Shown piece by piece: positions 12,035 through 24,522 of a stretch of 64,000 bases of DNA. The notes under the pieces are model-generated. The model was not told the origin of the DNA. It saw nothing but the letters and a program-made list of their open reading frames with translations, and ran no database searches. The translations under genes were made by a program, and so were the position numbers. How positions within the stretch are numbered: the first letter of the stretch is position 1; each line of letters begins with the position of its first letter. The stretch is from Entonaema liquescens (taxonomy: Eukaryota; Ascomycota; Sordariomycetes; Xylariales; Xylariaceae), in NCBI GenBank assembly GCA_902805475.1, contig CADCSX010000006.1:558001-622000 (forward strand), given 5' to 3'.

Positions 12035-14977
12035 TTACTCTTCAGATTCCGCTTCGCTTTCGGCTTCCTCAGCCTCCTCGGCTTCCTCGGCTTCAGCTTC
12101 TTCGGCTTCACCGTTTTCCTCTCCGGTGGCAACGCCACCTTCACTTTCCAATCGTAGCCACTCCTCCCACTCGGGGAAAAGTTCTTCGTCTTCCGTTGGG
12201 ATAGCGATCACCTTCGCCACCCGGCCCTTTTTGTTCTTCTCCAAGCCTTCCTTCCATCCCTTCACAGCATCAACTGTTAGGCTCGGTTTGTATGTTTGCG
12301 AGAACAGGACAGCTTCAGCCAACCTGTTAGTCTTAGTGAGAACCTCTACACAGCCTGCGGTATCACCCAATAACCACTTGCACGTGAATGCGACGTTGTG
12401 AGCACCAGACTCTTCTGCTTGCGTGGCGAGTGCTTTTAACCCGGCCTGATCGGATGTGCTTGAGTAAATCAGAAGCAAAGATCCCAAATCTTTCGCATGT
12501 GTGAAGCACTCAGCTGCGAGCGGAACATCCCATCCTGCGAGGGCTGCATCACCTACCGTCTTCCACTTGTGGTCGTTATCTGCTTTTCGCGCAAGGTCGA
12601 GAGCAATATCAAGCTGGTTCAGGGCTAGTGACAAGTCAAACTTGTGCTCGGGGTCAGTGGCCACTTCCAGCGCTAGTTCTTTGTGGCCTTGTCCCTCGAG
12701 GAACCTGGCGATCTTATTGAGCTGATCAGTAGGGATTGTGGGGAGAAGTTCAGCTGCTGTCTCCATATCGCCACGGAGTACTAGTGTCTGATACTCTAGT
12801 ACGGGAAGAGATAAAGCAAAGCTTGTGACGTTCACGTCTTTATCAGCCAGATATATCCTGGAGTCTCTTTGGATATAGCCGAGGATATACGTCGGCTGGT
12901 CGGAGTGTGAGATGGTGTAGATTTGATCACCAACAAGGTAATTCAGTCGGTTTGTGCTGTTGGTGTAGATGAAGCAGTCCCCAACCCATTGACCTGTTCG
13001 TACACTGCGAAGGCGTTAGTAATAAATAGAACAGCTGTTAGACAGCAGACTCACCTCTCAGCAATATCTGTAATGACCTCGAAAGCGGCCTCGACTCCAT
13101 CTTCGTCTACTTCACCGGCTTGGGTAGCTTCGATGTAGCTCTCTCGGGAGAATCTTAGAACATAGAAGGTATCCTCACAGGCCAAGGTGACGAGCTCGCC
13201 GCTGTCTGACCAATAGACTTGTTTCGGTTCAACTTCGATTCGTCGGACTAGACCGCCTGTAGTCCAGTCGTAGAAAGATACACCTCCTTGGCCCTTTACA
13301 CCCAGCAAGACGCCGCCCGTTAAACCATCAGCCTGGAAAGGAATATCCAGACCGCCAGTCTTTTCGACGAAGTTCTTGTAGACCTTGACACTGGTCGCCG
13401 ACTCACGAATAGCAAAGTCGTTGCTGTTGTCCTTTGATGCCCATACGAAATCCAATGCGGATCCGAAGGCCTTGTTACGCCAAGCCAAAGCTGTGTAAAT
13501 AATGTACTCGCCATCACCGCAAACCGCAACGAAACGGCCATTGGGGGAGTGGATAAGTGTTTGAGGATAAACTTCGCATGTACCTAGCTCCTTTGTGGGA
13601 AGTGTAATCGCCTCGTTGTCCTTAATCGAAGCATCTACAGACCCAGTCAGTACTTTCTCGCGGTCATGGAGTAAATGATATACATACCGCCGCCCTTGAT
13701 GATGGACGAGACCACTTCGTTATGCCGAGCCCAAATCAATTTGCCGGAGCTGTCCATGGACACAGCAGGCTCTTCTCGGCCCAATTTCACTACTACCGCG
13801 CCATCATCGAACCCAACGGCCACGCCCTGCTTGCCGCGCTGGTAGGAGATACACCACGCACGTTCTAGACCGTAGTTTAGAGATTGTTCAAAGCGGTATG
13901 TATTTGCGTGCCATATCCTAATAGTACCATCTTCAGAACCAGAGATGATGACAGGTAGCTCCGGGTGGTAACAGGCGAAGGACACGTTGTTGGTGTGGCC
14001 TTCGAGGCTCGCGATGAGACTCTTTGTGGTGTAATCCCAAACCTTGACGGTTCTGTCGTCGGAGGTGGTGAGGAGGTACGGCTTGTCAGAATGCGGGTAA
14101 TAATCGACATGGTTAACACCCTTGGTCTCGTGTGCCTCAAGTGTAAAGTTGGCAGTAGAGGAGCCCAGGCTCCATATCTTGACAGTCCTATCTAAACAGG
14201 CCGAAGCGAAAGTGTTGGTATCCTTGGGATTGATCGCTAGTCCCATAACATAATGGCTGTGACCTTCAAAGACTTGTACACACTTCCATCCCTTCTCCCA
14301 ATCCCATAATTTTATGGTCATATCATCGGAGGCGGTCAAGACGAAAGGTTGTGTGGGGTGAATCGCGATGGCACGTATGTAGTCGGGGTGCGCCTCAAAG
14401 GACGTAATCTTCTCGGATGTGTTATAGTTATATACTCGTAGTTGGAAATCGTCGGAGCCGCAAACGATCCAGTTCTTCCTCGCAACGAATCGACCGGCTC
14501 GAACAGGGACATCAGTAAGCTCAAATGTTTTTACAATTTGCTGTGTTTCGTATGACCATATGTAGACGTGGCCTTAAACAATTAGCTATTGATCAGAGCT
14601 CTAGGGACTCGAAGAGGTTGAAGACAGGCTCACCGCTGTACAGGGTGGTTAAGATCCATGGCTCTTGCGGGTGGCAGTCGATGCCCTTGACACGCTCGCT
14701 GCGCGCAAAAAGTTGTCGCTGTGCGTCAAATACCATGTTAGCGTATCCAGAAGCCCGGTAGCTGGTTTATCAGATTGGAATAAAAGGGCATGGGGATTTA
14801 AATTCGTAAGGTGTGGAGGATCATGATGGTAGTATTTGGGAGTTGAGCCGCAGCTCGGCGATAGTCAATAAAGGCCAGGTCTCGATATACCAAGCCGAAT
14901 TTCTCGAACAGGAAAGTAATCCAAAAAGGAATCGGAGCAAACGGAGATATTGCACACACCTTCACATCTAGCCTCAT
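12035..14977 (-). CDS. SEC27: Coatomer subunit beta' (COPI coat)
   Basis: Beta'-COP is a WD40 subunit of the COPI coat that recognises dilysine retrieval signals in Golgi-to-ER transport. I model five exons: 14977-14960 (MRLDVK only), 14718-14634, 14572-13688, 13634-13055 and 13004-12035. The introns are 241, 61, 53 and 50 bp, all GT..AG. The result is 845 residues, normal for the family. The N-terminal propeller shows repeated WD endings (VYIWSYE, IKLWDWE, VKIWSLG, VKVWDYT, IRIWHAN). The C-terminal alpha-solenoid follows (LPVLEYQTLVLRGDMETA, FLEGQGHKELALEVATDPEHKF). The extreme C-terminus is a low-complexity Glu/Ala tail ending in SEAESEE. The tiny first exon is supported by the conserved MRLDVKRQLFARSERVKG junction. 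No lesions. Confidence 0.95.
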
Positions 14978-16037
14978 TTTGCCGACAGGTCCAATACCGT
15001 AAAGAAATGAAAATGGGTCGGGGAAATGCAACGATTCGTTCGAATGGGGGGGCAGTTGATGGTTGATCGTGGGTGGATCGATGCTGGTAATATTACGTGA
15101 AGACCATCTAGATCGAGATTGTTGAATTGTAATAAGTGTTTTGTCTAGACAAAAGAGGTATGTATTATTTCAATTGCTGGGTGCTTGTAGTTGAAGCTGT
15201 GATAGCTTACATTAAATCTGAAAGCCCAAGTAACATTCAATTTACCCACAGCCGTTGCCATTTCCACATTTCCACATTTTCAAGTTTCAACGGTGGTCAC
15301 TTCTCCCTGCTCCTATCGACCAATCAGCTATCGATAGCTTATGTAACACGTGGCTGAAGCTTAACTAACTTCTAGAACCCCACCTATACGCCTGTAACCA
15401 AGCCACGATAACCTCTCTAGAAACCTCAACGTCGGAAGTCTCTGACCGTCTCCTTGATATTTGCGCTCTTTATATGTATGTCTATATACGGGAAGCCTAA
15501 TCACTTGTCAAGTAGGTTACAGAATAATTTGCAGAGATCTTTTGCCATTGACACTTTAGAGTGTGCGGATTATTTTGTCCCCTACTTTCCTACTATCCTC
15601 ACGAACAGCCATATGAAGCATTATAAGTATAATAGCAGTAGCATACACATTAGGTACTTCACATATCCATATACGTGTCACAATTACTCTGAAAAGGCAA
15701 TTCAACTTAATTCATAATATTTTTTATTGTGAAATCAATCTTCTCCTGTCGTCAATCTTGTATCAACTCGACAAGAATGACTAATACCTAGCGGAGAACG
15801 CAAACGCAACCGATGCAGACTTATAATGCTGCTTGACGTGATCTAGTCGTCGTAAAGCGTCCTGCGTTCCCTTAAATTTCCTTTCTGGTATCATCATACA
15901 TGAACGCCTTTATCCCCTGTCATTTCCCTAGACGTAACAATCGCTCCCATGCCATGAAATTCATCTGAAATGCAAATGCAGAAATAGAACACAAAGGCAA
16001 AGACGCAGCTGGAAAGGGGAGATATCCGCCCGCTTAC
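14978..16037. other. Interval between SEC27 promoter and MtlD 3' end
   Basis: About 1.06 kb. It holds the SEC27 upstream region (pyrimidine-rich on the gene strand) and the 3' flank of the mannitol dehydrogenase gene. A short AT-palindromic TATCGATAGC element lies at 15330-15340. No gene, repeat family or RNA was recognised. Confidence 0.35.
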
Positions 16038-17216
16038 TTAGTCTTGGCTGTCAGCCTGGACCTTCTGGACGATCTCGACCACCTTGGGGTACAGCTTCTC
16101 CGACTTCTGTAGACCGCAGATCTTGTGAACTACTTCTTCGGGGCTGTTCTCCGACATGATCTTGGCAAGCTCCTTACTCTCCTCGTCGCCTTCTACGTTC
16201 TGGAAACGGAAAGCCATCTCAGCAGCGGCTAGGAGGGCCGGGGTGTCGTGACCTAGCTCGGCCAATTCAGCGGCAGGGCCGATGAAGCGCTCCTTGCGAC
16301 CAAGCTTTCGTAGGGGAGCACGGCCGACACGCTCAACAGCATCAGCCAGATGAGGGTTGCTGATTCGGTCGATGATCTTCTTCTTGTAGGCCTCCTGCTC
16401 CTCGGGGGCGATGCCGTGCTTGTCAACAATGAGCTTGGCGGTCTCGTTGACTGCAGCGGCAACCTGACTCTTAATGTCCTTGTCTCGCATGGCATCGTCG
16501 ACGGTCTGCTTCTGCCTGTTGTAGCCAAAGTAGGCGGCAGTGGCGTGGGATGTGTTGACGGTGAAGAGCTTGCGCTCGATGAAGGGAAGTAGGTTGTCTA
16601 CCCACTTGATACCTTCAATGGACGGCCGCTCACCATGTTGGAACGGAGTCTCCTCGACGACCCACTCGTAGAATTTCTCCAATGTCACGTCCAAGCCGGC
16701 GTTGGGGTCTTGGGCAGGAACGATACGGTCAATGGCAGAGTTGGCATAGGCAGCTCGCTCGTGGTGGTCTTCGAGACGGTGCTCAGGGGTGTTCTTGGGG
16801 TCCTTGATGTGGCCAGCGAGGGCATCTGTGGCACCGATCATGTTCTCGCAGGCGATGACAACCAAAGGCTTGAGTTCGTTCGAGCGCTTGTCGATACCCT
16901 TGGCAATGACGGGAGCGATGAACTTGAGGATGTTAGGGCCGACAGAGCAGGTGACAACGTCGGCAGTTGCGATCTCGTCAACAAGCTCAGCTTCGTTGTG
17001 CTTGGAGTTGATGGCTCGGTAGTTGGTGATTGTCTTGACGTCTGTACCCTCAACTCCGCGCTCAATGACCTTGTATGAAGGTGTTGAGTTCAGAGCGTCT
17101 ACGAGCTTGTCGACAACGTCGGCGAAGACGACCTCATAGCCTGACTCGTGTAGGAAGCATGCAACAAAGCCTCGGCCAATGTTGCCGGAGCCGAAGTGGA
17201 CTGCCTTCTTACCCAT
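16038..17216 (-). CDS. mtlD: Mannitol-1-phosphate 5-dehydrogenase
   Basis: The enzyme interconverts fructose 6-phosphate and mannitol 1-phosphate with NAD(H), the first step of fungal mannitol synthesis, in the cytosol. A single exon of 392 residues starts at the ATG at 17216. The N-terminal Rossmann motif is visible at residues 8-17 (FGSGNIGRGF). The C-terminal catalytic domain shows GIKWVDNLLPFIERKLFTVN followed by SHATAAYFGY, which contains the conserved catalytic region of the polyol-specific long-chain dehydrogenases. Length and start match the family. Its substrate is also the product of glucose-6-phosphate isomerase, encoded 10 kb to the right on the same strand. Tandem 8-bp repeats lie about 430 bp upstream. 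Confidence 0.95.
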   Translation of the reverse strand: MGKKAVHFGSGNIGRGFVACFLHESGYEVVFADVVDKLVDALNSTPSYKVIERGVEGTDVKTITNYRAINSKHNEAELVDEIATADVVTCSVGPNILKFIAPVIAKGIDKRSNELKPLVVIACENMIGATDALAGHIKDPKNTPEHRLEDHHERAAYANSAIDRIVPAQDPNAGLDVTLEKFYEWVVEETPFQHGERPSIEGIKWVDNLLPFIERKLFTVNTSHATAAYFGYNRQKQTVDDAMRDKDIKSQVAAAVNETAKLIVDKHGIAPEEQEAYKKKIIDRISNPHLADAVERVGRAPLRKLGRKERFIGPAAELAELGHDTPALLAAAEMAFRFQNVEGDEESKELAKIMSENSPEEVVHKICGLQKSEKLYPKVVEIVQKVQADSQD

Positions 17217-17640
17217 TTTGAATTGGTGTAGGTAGAGATGGGAGAGTTGATGAGAGATGATGTTGTAAGTGTGGATGATAGGATGGTAGGAATTGATGAG
17301 ATGCGTTGCGGTTCTGAAGTTTCAGAAACACTAAAGTAGAAGTTTTATGGTTAAGGTTGGTGAGAAAAAGAAAGTAAGCGTGAAGAAAAAAAAAAATTTT
17401 GGGAAAGGGAAAAGTCGATGTTCTTATGTGCAGGTGCGAAGCAGTGCAAAGGCTGGAAGGAGGTAGTTGACGAGGACGAGGGTAGGTGCAAGGTGACTGG
17501 ACAAAAACCACGAGGCCCACGAGCACCGAACAATTCGACCGGATGTGGAGGGGTGCTGCGTAGCGTCACGGCAGGAATGGATGGCGGACTGTATCGTACT
17601 GTACTCCAAGTGACCCACCGTTTTGCTGGTTCCTGCTGAC
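17217..17640. promoter_or_regulatory. mtlD upstream leader region
   Basis: On the gene strand this region is strongly pyrimidine-rich (CTTTCTTTTTCTCACC near 17355-17372, a T-run around 17395). This is typical of highly expressed fungal genes with C/T-rich transcription starts. No intron could be assigned with confidence. Confidence 0.4.
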
Positions 17641-17664
17641 GGCATTACGGCATTACGGCATTAC
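17641..17664. repeat. Tandem 8-bp repeat upstream of mtlD (three units GGCATTAC)
   Basis: Three perfect consecutive copies of GGCATTAC, about 425-450 bp upstream of the mtlD start codon. Read on the other strand and rotated, the unit is GCCGTAAT, one base different from the GCTGTAAT unit upstream of the glucose-6-phosphate isomerase gene. Confidence 0.85.
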
Positions 17665-19383
17665 GTACCCTGTACAGCCGGTAATCCCCAGTTAATTATA
17701 GACCCACTTTCACGTATCGTATCGCTTTTTGTTAACGGTGGGCTTTTAACTTCTACTATTGTAGTAACACTTAAAAAGTGACTTTGTTCTATTGTGTACA
17801 AAGGCCTTCTATGTATCCGCATCTCGGTCGTATTAACAATACCTATTGAATATCTTTTGTTCATCCGATTGACGATCGTGACTATTATGTAGTCATTGAT
17901 ATATCAGCGACCCTATGGATAGCGTAAATTGGAAAAAGCCTCAACCTTGTGTAAGTCAAGCTTGATTTTCAAATGACTCGAGGTTCCTATTGGGGCTTAT
18001 TAGATAGTTTCTGAACATAAGAAGTATCTACTGCCGAAGTGGTTGCCTACCTATACTTGATTACAATGCCTCATTTACAACTTACAATTCGCCAACGCCA
18101 CTCATTACGCCGCGGGAATATTCTATCGAGTTCGAAATTTGACAACACCATATTATTTTATTAGAAGCTGAAGCTACGCTACGTTGCTGGAAAATTAGAT
18201 GTCTCGCGATGTTAAAAGTAGGCTGGGAAACCACTTATCATGTTCATCGCCATCGTATGATCTAACTATATTTATCATTTGACGATGCTTCTTACTATTG
18301 GTCCCTTCGAATCCCAACGTTTTGTCAGTAAATGAGACAGTATTTAGCATTTATGTTCATACTCTCCGTGCCAAGATTTCAATGACACTGTATTGTCCCG
18401 AATAGTTCCATAGGGGTTAGTTCAATTCTGTCCATTTTAATATCGTCATTGGACTTCATCTACAGCATCCCTGAAAGGCTCACTAGCGATTCCGTGCTTA
18501 ACAATTGATCCAGCAATCCCTCGAGTATAACTCTAGATCGCCAGGAGGACGTATTACTAGGCGTTTAGAAAACCTGTAAGACACGTCCACAGCACACCAT
18601 AAGCGTCTTGATAGATACCCGACAAGCTGGACTAGACGCGAAAGATTTGATTCGATTCCATGAAATCATAACTGCGAGGAGAATTGGAATATAAAGAACC
18701 TACATGGACCCTTAATAATAAACAGGCACATGCAACGTGCCAAAGTCTGGGGGAGTCGTGGCCATGCCCAGTACTCTCTAGCCTGTCCCCGCCCGGCAGC
18801 CCTAGATCTGATTTGATATCTACTGAGCGCTTGGCACATAGCATACATACTGGCATACGCTGGCATACACATACACTGCAGACTACCGGCCACTTACATA
18901 CGAGGGCATCAGAAGCAAGCTGGCAAGGAAGCCTAGTCCCTGCAGCTCTTCTATCACCGCCCATTATCGCCAATAGGCGGAGTGATAGAGGTGCCGAGGC
19001 GGACTGCATCTCTATTAAATAAGAATATGGTCGGCTACGAAAGTGGTGTGTCCCTCGGCGCTTCTTTATTATCGTGATACCGTTGAGCTCCACACACACT
19101 CTTTTGGGCACAGTTCGACCACGATGAGGGTTGGGTTCAAACTTAGAAGGATGATTATACAGTGAAAGGGGTTTGTAGTTGAGTCAGCTATCTTACTGGC
19201 GAATCAGAATGATTTAAACACGATAAGTTTTTGAGGGTCTTGAGTTATGGAACGTGTCTAGATCTAATGGTTGAGGAAGATCCCTATGACTTCACAGCCC
19301 CCTTTTGTAAGACGCAGACTTCCTAAAGGGGAAAACATATACGGACTATATGTAGTTTAACCGTTTGTAAACGTATAAAACTT

Positions 19384-19431
19384 TAAAAAGGGAAAAGGAA
19401 AAAGGAAAAAGGAAAAAGGAAAAAGGAAACA
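19384..19431. repeat. Short tandem repeat, G/A-rich 7-bp unit
   Basis: Repeated GGAAAAA/GGGAAAA units (roughly six copies) within the gene-free stretch. It is a purine-only simple repeat with no obvious relation to a gene. Confidence 0.8.
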
Positions 19432-19817
19432 GGGTTCTTTAACCGGACACTCTAAATCGAAAGAACAATTGCCTTGCCCCGAAAAGCCCCCTCGCTCATC
19501 TTTGGGAAGCCAAAAGCCCCTCCTAATCCTGGTCGATGATCTCATAAGGCAACCCAGAAGATTCCGCTAGCACATCTGGGCACATTCAATAGCGAATGGG
19601 ATTCGCGCTAAAACCACTCAAAACCCCCCTAAAGGCGAACAGAGAGACAAATTGCGCTTTCTCAACATCATCGCCAAAGACTTCTACCGGGGTCCAGGGG
19701 TCCTAAGACATGTTTAGGGTTGCATCCGATCGATTCTTGGGTCATTTCACTCCATGATTACGTACCCGAGCGGCTCCCTCCAATGAATTCTCCGACAGGA
19801 ACCTTTTTTCACTTGTT

Positions 19818-19838
19818 AGTCGTCGTCGTCGTCGTCTA
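19818..19838. repeat. Trinucleotide microsatellite (GTC)n
   Basis: Seven consecutive GTC-type units in non-coding sequence. A coding relic of a Asp/Arg/Val run is possible but there is no surrounding open frame. Confidence 0.8.
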
Positions 19839-22004
19839 TGTTGTTTGATACGCGTTTAAGTAAACCCAACCCATAAGGATTCCATCTACATTCCACTAGT
19901 GTAGAGCTACCATCTTGCCACAACGGCTCCGCTATTCGCACAATTCATACATTAGATACTGCGGGGTTTCATCTAGCGTGCGACAGACTTTAGTGTATTA
20001 TGTCCTCGGGTTCCATGGCCGAGAGGCTATGATCTCTTCTGTCTCTTAGAACCGGATCAGAACAGCATGTTGTCTTCCACCAATCGTTCAACACTTCTCC
20101 TGTCGCTCAATGGACGTCCTGGTAGCCTGGTAAGGCTTAACACGTCCCAAAATATAACCAGTCGACCTGGATCAACCCGGTATCAGATAAGCTCGGATAC
20201 TACTTCGACGGCTTTCCCCGGTTTTCACGTTGCATGCCATTAGTCCTGGATATTCTCATAAGTATGGCATTTGCCAAATTAAATTTCAAAGCAAACAAAG
20301 GCGAAGACTCAACTTACGAGACCAATATAATTACCTATCTATCCAAACTACTACTGCATGTGCTTCATTACGCTATTCTATCTCTTTCTTTCGACATAGC
20401 CGCTCTGCTACTGACACTTAGACCGCTAGGCTATTTAGCAAACAACTCTCCTGCGCGAGTGTCCGGGTAGATAAGGTAATCCTCCTCTTGGATCTCGATG
20501 CCGCTAACCATTCCTTGGGACGAGAGCATCGTGATCTAACTAAAACAGTATGTATCGACATTACATAAGAAACGTGGTCAAGCGGACTACCTAGAACTAT
20601 CTCCACTATCTCCCATATCTCAAATGAACCGTTGTTCTTCCAACCTCAAGCCAAGCAAGATCCACTCACTTACATGTCGGCTTGGGCGGTTGGTTACCTG
20701 CGACTCCATCCCTTCCCAAAAATACCACCCAGTTTCAATCCCAGCCTATTGGGTAGGCTGCTTTGCTTTCGGCATCGGCAAGGCTATGTGTTCTCACGAT
20801 GGTTACTCACGATGGTTACTACCGCTGATTATTCGGAATAACACGCCCCCACAACTACTCGGGATGAAAACACACGATACCTCCAAGCAGCACTGTGTCG
20901 GATTCCGAGCCAGCCCCAACAACATTCGGCATTGCTCCTAAATTCTCACGCCTCGTTTCTGTTTCACAGGGGGCTAAATCGCAGGCCTTCCTAACCTTGT
21001 TCGTGCAATTAATCATCGTGAGTATCTTCGACTTCTTCCGCTTGGCTAGATCTCGATTTCTTCCGGCGTGGGCGGCCCGATTATGCAGGAAACGGAATTA
21101 TTTCGCTGGGGCTTCCTATCTCATGCTAACTCGCTACATTACCCCCCGACGAAACGGCTAAGCTTGTAACTGTGAACCTTTGTCAGGCCATGTAAGAAAA
21201 AGGACCGATGAAATTTTTACATTTGTCCTCGGAGCACCGCCACGATAGTCTCACTTTTTCCTTTTATTTCATTTTATCCCCAAAGCAACGTGCTTAAAGC
21301 ATGCTATTGTTGTTCGAGATAAATCTGACCGCCTGCTACTACTCTTCGGAACATGGGACGGCCACCGGTTCATCTCCCGACCTGTACGGCTCCACTGTGG
21401 GGCCGATTTATCCCGAAAGGCTCAAAATGATTGAGTGCTCCACCGAGGTATTCAGGAGAGTGCCAAGTCACGATATCTGTCAATTACTGCAATCGGACAG
21501 GAAGGATAGTTCTAAATGCCCCCCCTAATCCACGAAGAAGATCAAAGATAGTCTGGCAAGTTGTGCAGTCAATAAAAAGACCTAAGTGATAATTCACGAT
21601 TATTAATTTGAACTTTTGGGTTTTTTATTTTTGGGTTACAAAAATGTCTCTAAAAGACTAAGATCTCATAATACGTGTGAGGATCTTATCTATGTAATAT
21701 TTGCTAAAAGTCATCGCAGTAAAACCATCGCTGTTTGTATCTTCCCGTGCTGTCTTGCAGCTTCCAACTCTTTATATCAGCAACTATCGGTGCCTGATTG
21801 AACAACCTCCTCATAATTATAAATATAGGTAATCCTTTCAGCCCTTGATTGGTGGTGCCGCCAGTATAATAGTTCCCTTTTAGAATGGGTTTCGAAGTAA
21901 TAGAAGTTCTCCATGGAGGCGAAGGAGGCCAAGTGAGGTAATTATTAGCTCAAGCTCTTAGGCCGGCTATATTGTAGTATAAAGGAAAGGGTGATTTGGG
22001 GTGG

Positions 22005-23307
22005 TTAGGGTTCAATATTTTCAAATCTCTTCTCAATCTCCAGTCGGCGACGATGATATTCGTTAGAAACTTCTGTGATCTTCTTCAAATAATCTTGGTG
22101 TAAGGCCTCAAGCTCTGCTAATTTCGTATCCTGGCGTTGTCTCTTCTGACGATGCTGATTTCCATTATCTCTTTGATAAGCCCTTTTGCCTAGGGTTATT
22201 TCGGGGCGGGCGAGAAGTGAGGCTGAAGAATTAGTGGGTTGGTGGTATAGGGTCGAATTGGGAGTGGAAGAGAGAGGCGGGCCACCCTCAAGCGGCAGTT
22301 GCAATTGCAGGTTAGTAGTTATTTCGGGCCCGCCATCATAAATATCATCCAGGTCTGATTCGGGGAGACCTGGTTAAGTGGAGGATATGCGCCAATAATA
22401 GGACCACGGCGTCCATCATAAGCCTCCAAGTCGCGGACGTCGTCTACAGTGAGGATTTCGTCCACAATGTCACTAGCGACAATCTCAGGCCAGTCGTATG
22501 CCTCAATTAACTCTGCGAGAACAGCACCAAGGCGATCGGCCGGAACCCTTTTTGTGGGATGACCACTCTAATGAGCTAGCCGTACTGCGAGACATATAGT
22601 GAGCTCGCGTAGCCTCATAGTCGACTCTCCTGCACGCGCCGGCTCTTACTATGATAATCTATGTTAGCAACCACCTGATTTATCAAGGTACTATCTCCTG
22701 ATATAGAACAAAGATAAAGATAAGGAAACTCTTGGTATTAGTACTTACATCCTTTTACGACCCATCTTTCTCTGCCTTTAGGAGCGGCACGGATCTGAAT
22801 AGTTCTGTGTCCTTTCATGACACGTCGGTAATAGAGTTGTTGTGATATGGTGTTGTTAGGTGTATGTAATTGGCGGAGGTGGCGCTCTACGAACCACCTG
22901 AATTTCTCGCAGTGTCGGGGGTCAATATGCCTTACAATTATATCGAGCTCCTGTTCACCCGGGCCGTCGCTGTCCAGTGGTGGATTTTGCGCAGCTTCGG
23001 GTGGAGCCGCCTGGCTTTCCGCCCTAAGACTGTGGCCTCTGTTGTAGCCGTTAATAGTATTAGGGTCGTTGCGATGGGGGCCTTCTTCAACTAGAATAGG
23101 GTTGGTGCTGCCTCCATCTTCACCTTCCTTGACGCCGGTCACAAGCCCAAGTCCCGTCACAAGGAACTTCTGCTTGGTGAAGAATTTAGTGTCTTCATCG
23201 TCGTCGTCAAACTCGTGCTTGAATCGGCGCTCCCAGGGCGTGATGGCAACGTCCAGGTGACCACCACAACTCTTGGACGTCAGGACCATCTTGGACGGTA
23301 GACCCAT
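22005..23307 (-). pseudogene. Frame-broken gene of unknown function, two or more exons
   Basis: The first exon, 23307-22749, starts with MGLPSKMVLTSKSCGGH and ends in a consensus GTAAGT donor. A 100-bp intron (22649-22748) with a GCTAAC branch leads in frame to a second exon with RRVDYEATRAHYMSR. Two frame changes then follow: about +1 at the AAAAAGGG run near 22550, and -1 near 22372. The successive frames read ADRLGAVLAELIEAYDWPE, DVRDLEAYDGRRGPIIGAY, then PESDLDDIYDGG and a C-terminal basic coiled coil (LAELEALHQDYLKKITEVS) to the stop at 22005. These segments read as one protein of about 420 residues. I do not recognise a family. Either the gene is decaying or the sequence has two indel errors. 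Confidence 0.5.
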
Positions 23308-24522
23308 ATTAGTAATAACAATATATAATAGACGTATACGTCCTTTATATGTATGATATGTTAGTTGGGATGATACTTCGATGGGGATGAGTAAGGTATG
23401 TGAGGACGGCGAGGGTTGGTGTGTGAATGAAGGTTGGTGAAGAATGACAAGTGGGTGACGAGAAGTTGAGGCTCACACAAATCGGCGAGGAGGACGACGT
23501 GTTTATATAGTAATTTAGAAAGACACATACCAGATAAGCAACCACTCTCGAGAGGGCGCGACTCCCGCCGAGTATGTGGAGAAGGTCATTCAGGCCCGCC
23601 AGAGCAACGACATTAATAGTGAGGAAATAGTGAATACTGAACAGCGAATAAATAATAGTCACCCTTCCTGTGGGCGATGGAATTGTTGGAGAGGATACTT
23701 CCGGTGAGAAGGAAGCCAAATTAGTGAATAAATACCTAGGTAGGTAGGTGAATAGTGAAGGTAATAGGTGAGTGAATGTCCAGTGGACTTAAAGGAAGGA
23801 GATAATAGGCAAGTATATCTTAGTGTGACACGTAAAGCCATGTGAGGTAGGAGGTAATTGTTTGGAGTTGTGAATTGTGAATATGGGAAGTGATGTAGAA
23901 GGAAGGAAATTGGAGGAATAAATAGAGAAGGTGTGGGAAGTATTTAATGTAAAGGAAATCTCCCAAGTGGTCTTAGTGTTGGAAGGTAAGAAGTTGCAGC
24001 TTCCTCAAATTTGTGTGTAGATAGCCAGTTGCTTAGGACACTTGTTGAGTGACTTGCAAAATTTGCAAGAGTGAATGAATAGTTTGCTTGTTGGCATGGG
24101 GATAGAAAGAGAAGGAGGTAAAGAAGAGGAAAGAAGTTGGATAGATACTGTATACTAAGTAGGTGCTTAGGCACCTAATGTGCTGAAGGTTGACCCGGAG
24201 AGATAGCTAAATAGGGGGGGAGGGAGGAAGGAACCCGCAGGTAACCTGAAGTCGCCAGTAGTAGTAATGGCAACAGTCCTTTCTTTCGGTACTTAGCCCC
24301 TAGCAACACACGACATTACTAGTGAAAGCTCTTTCCTTGTCTCCCTAGGTGAAATGTATTCCTATCTAAGTCATAGGTACCTATTCTGCAGGTCAGTGAT
24401 AGCCTACACATATTCACTATTGCACAGGAGGTTAAGCCCATTCTACAAGGTACATCAATACAAAAGCTGCGAGAACAATAGAACTGGAAGGAGTAAATAA
24501 GATCAATAAGACTATCTATGTT
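23308..24522. other. Gene-free interval
   Basis: Purine-rich upstream region of the preceding gene, with TACCTAGGTAGGTAGG at 23733-23748, then the 3' flank of the MFS transporter. No gene was recognised. Confidence 0.4.
23733..23748. repeat. Dispersed motif TACCTAGGTAGGTAGG, copy 2
   Basis: Second copy, about 430 bp upstream of the start of the frame-broken gene at 22005-23307. Confidence 0.7.

Larger units (their letters stand above)
17665..22004. other. Long gene-free stretch
   Basis: About 4.3 kb with no open frame that resembles a protein. It includes two simple repeats (listed separately) and is otherwise AT-rich, moderately unique DNA. Open frames near 18632-19111 and 20230-20940 have no motif and poor codon character. 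No tRNA-like B box with a matching A box was found. It could contain lncRNA or degraded transposon sequence, neither of which I can demonstrate. Confidence 0.4.

Noticed and set aside
16635..17078. 147-codon open frame antisense to mtlD
   Set aside because: Low-complexity Val/Gly/Asp composition and complete overlap with a conserved enzyme on the other strand.
18632..19111. 159-codon open frame in the gene-free stretch
   Set aside because: Cys/Arg-rich, no motif, competing open frames on both strands of the same DNA; not distinguishable from chance.
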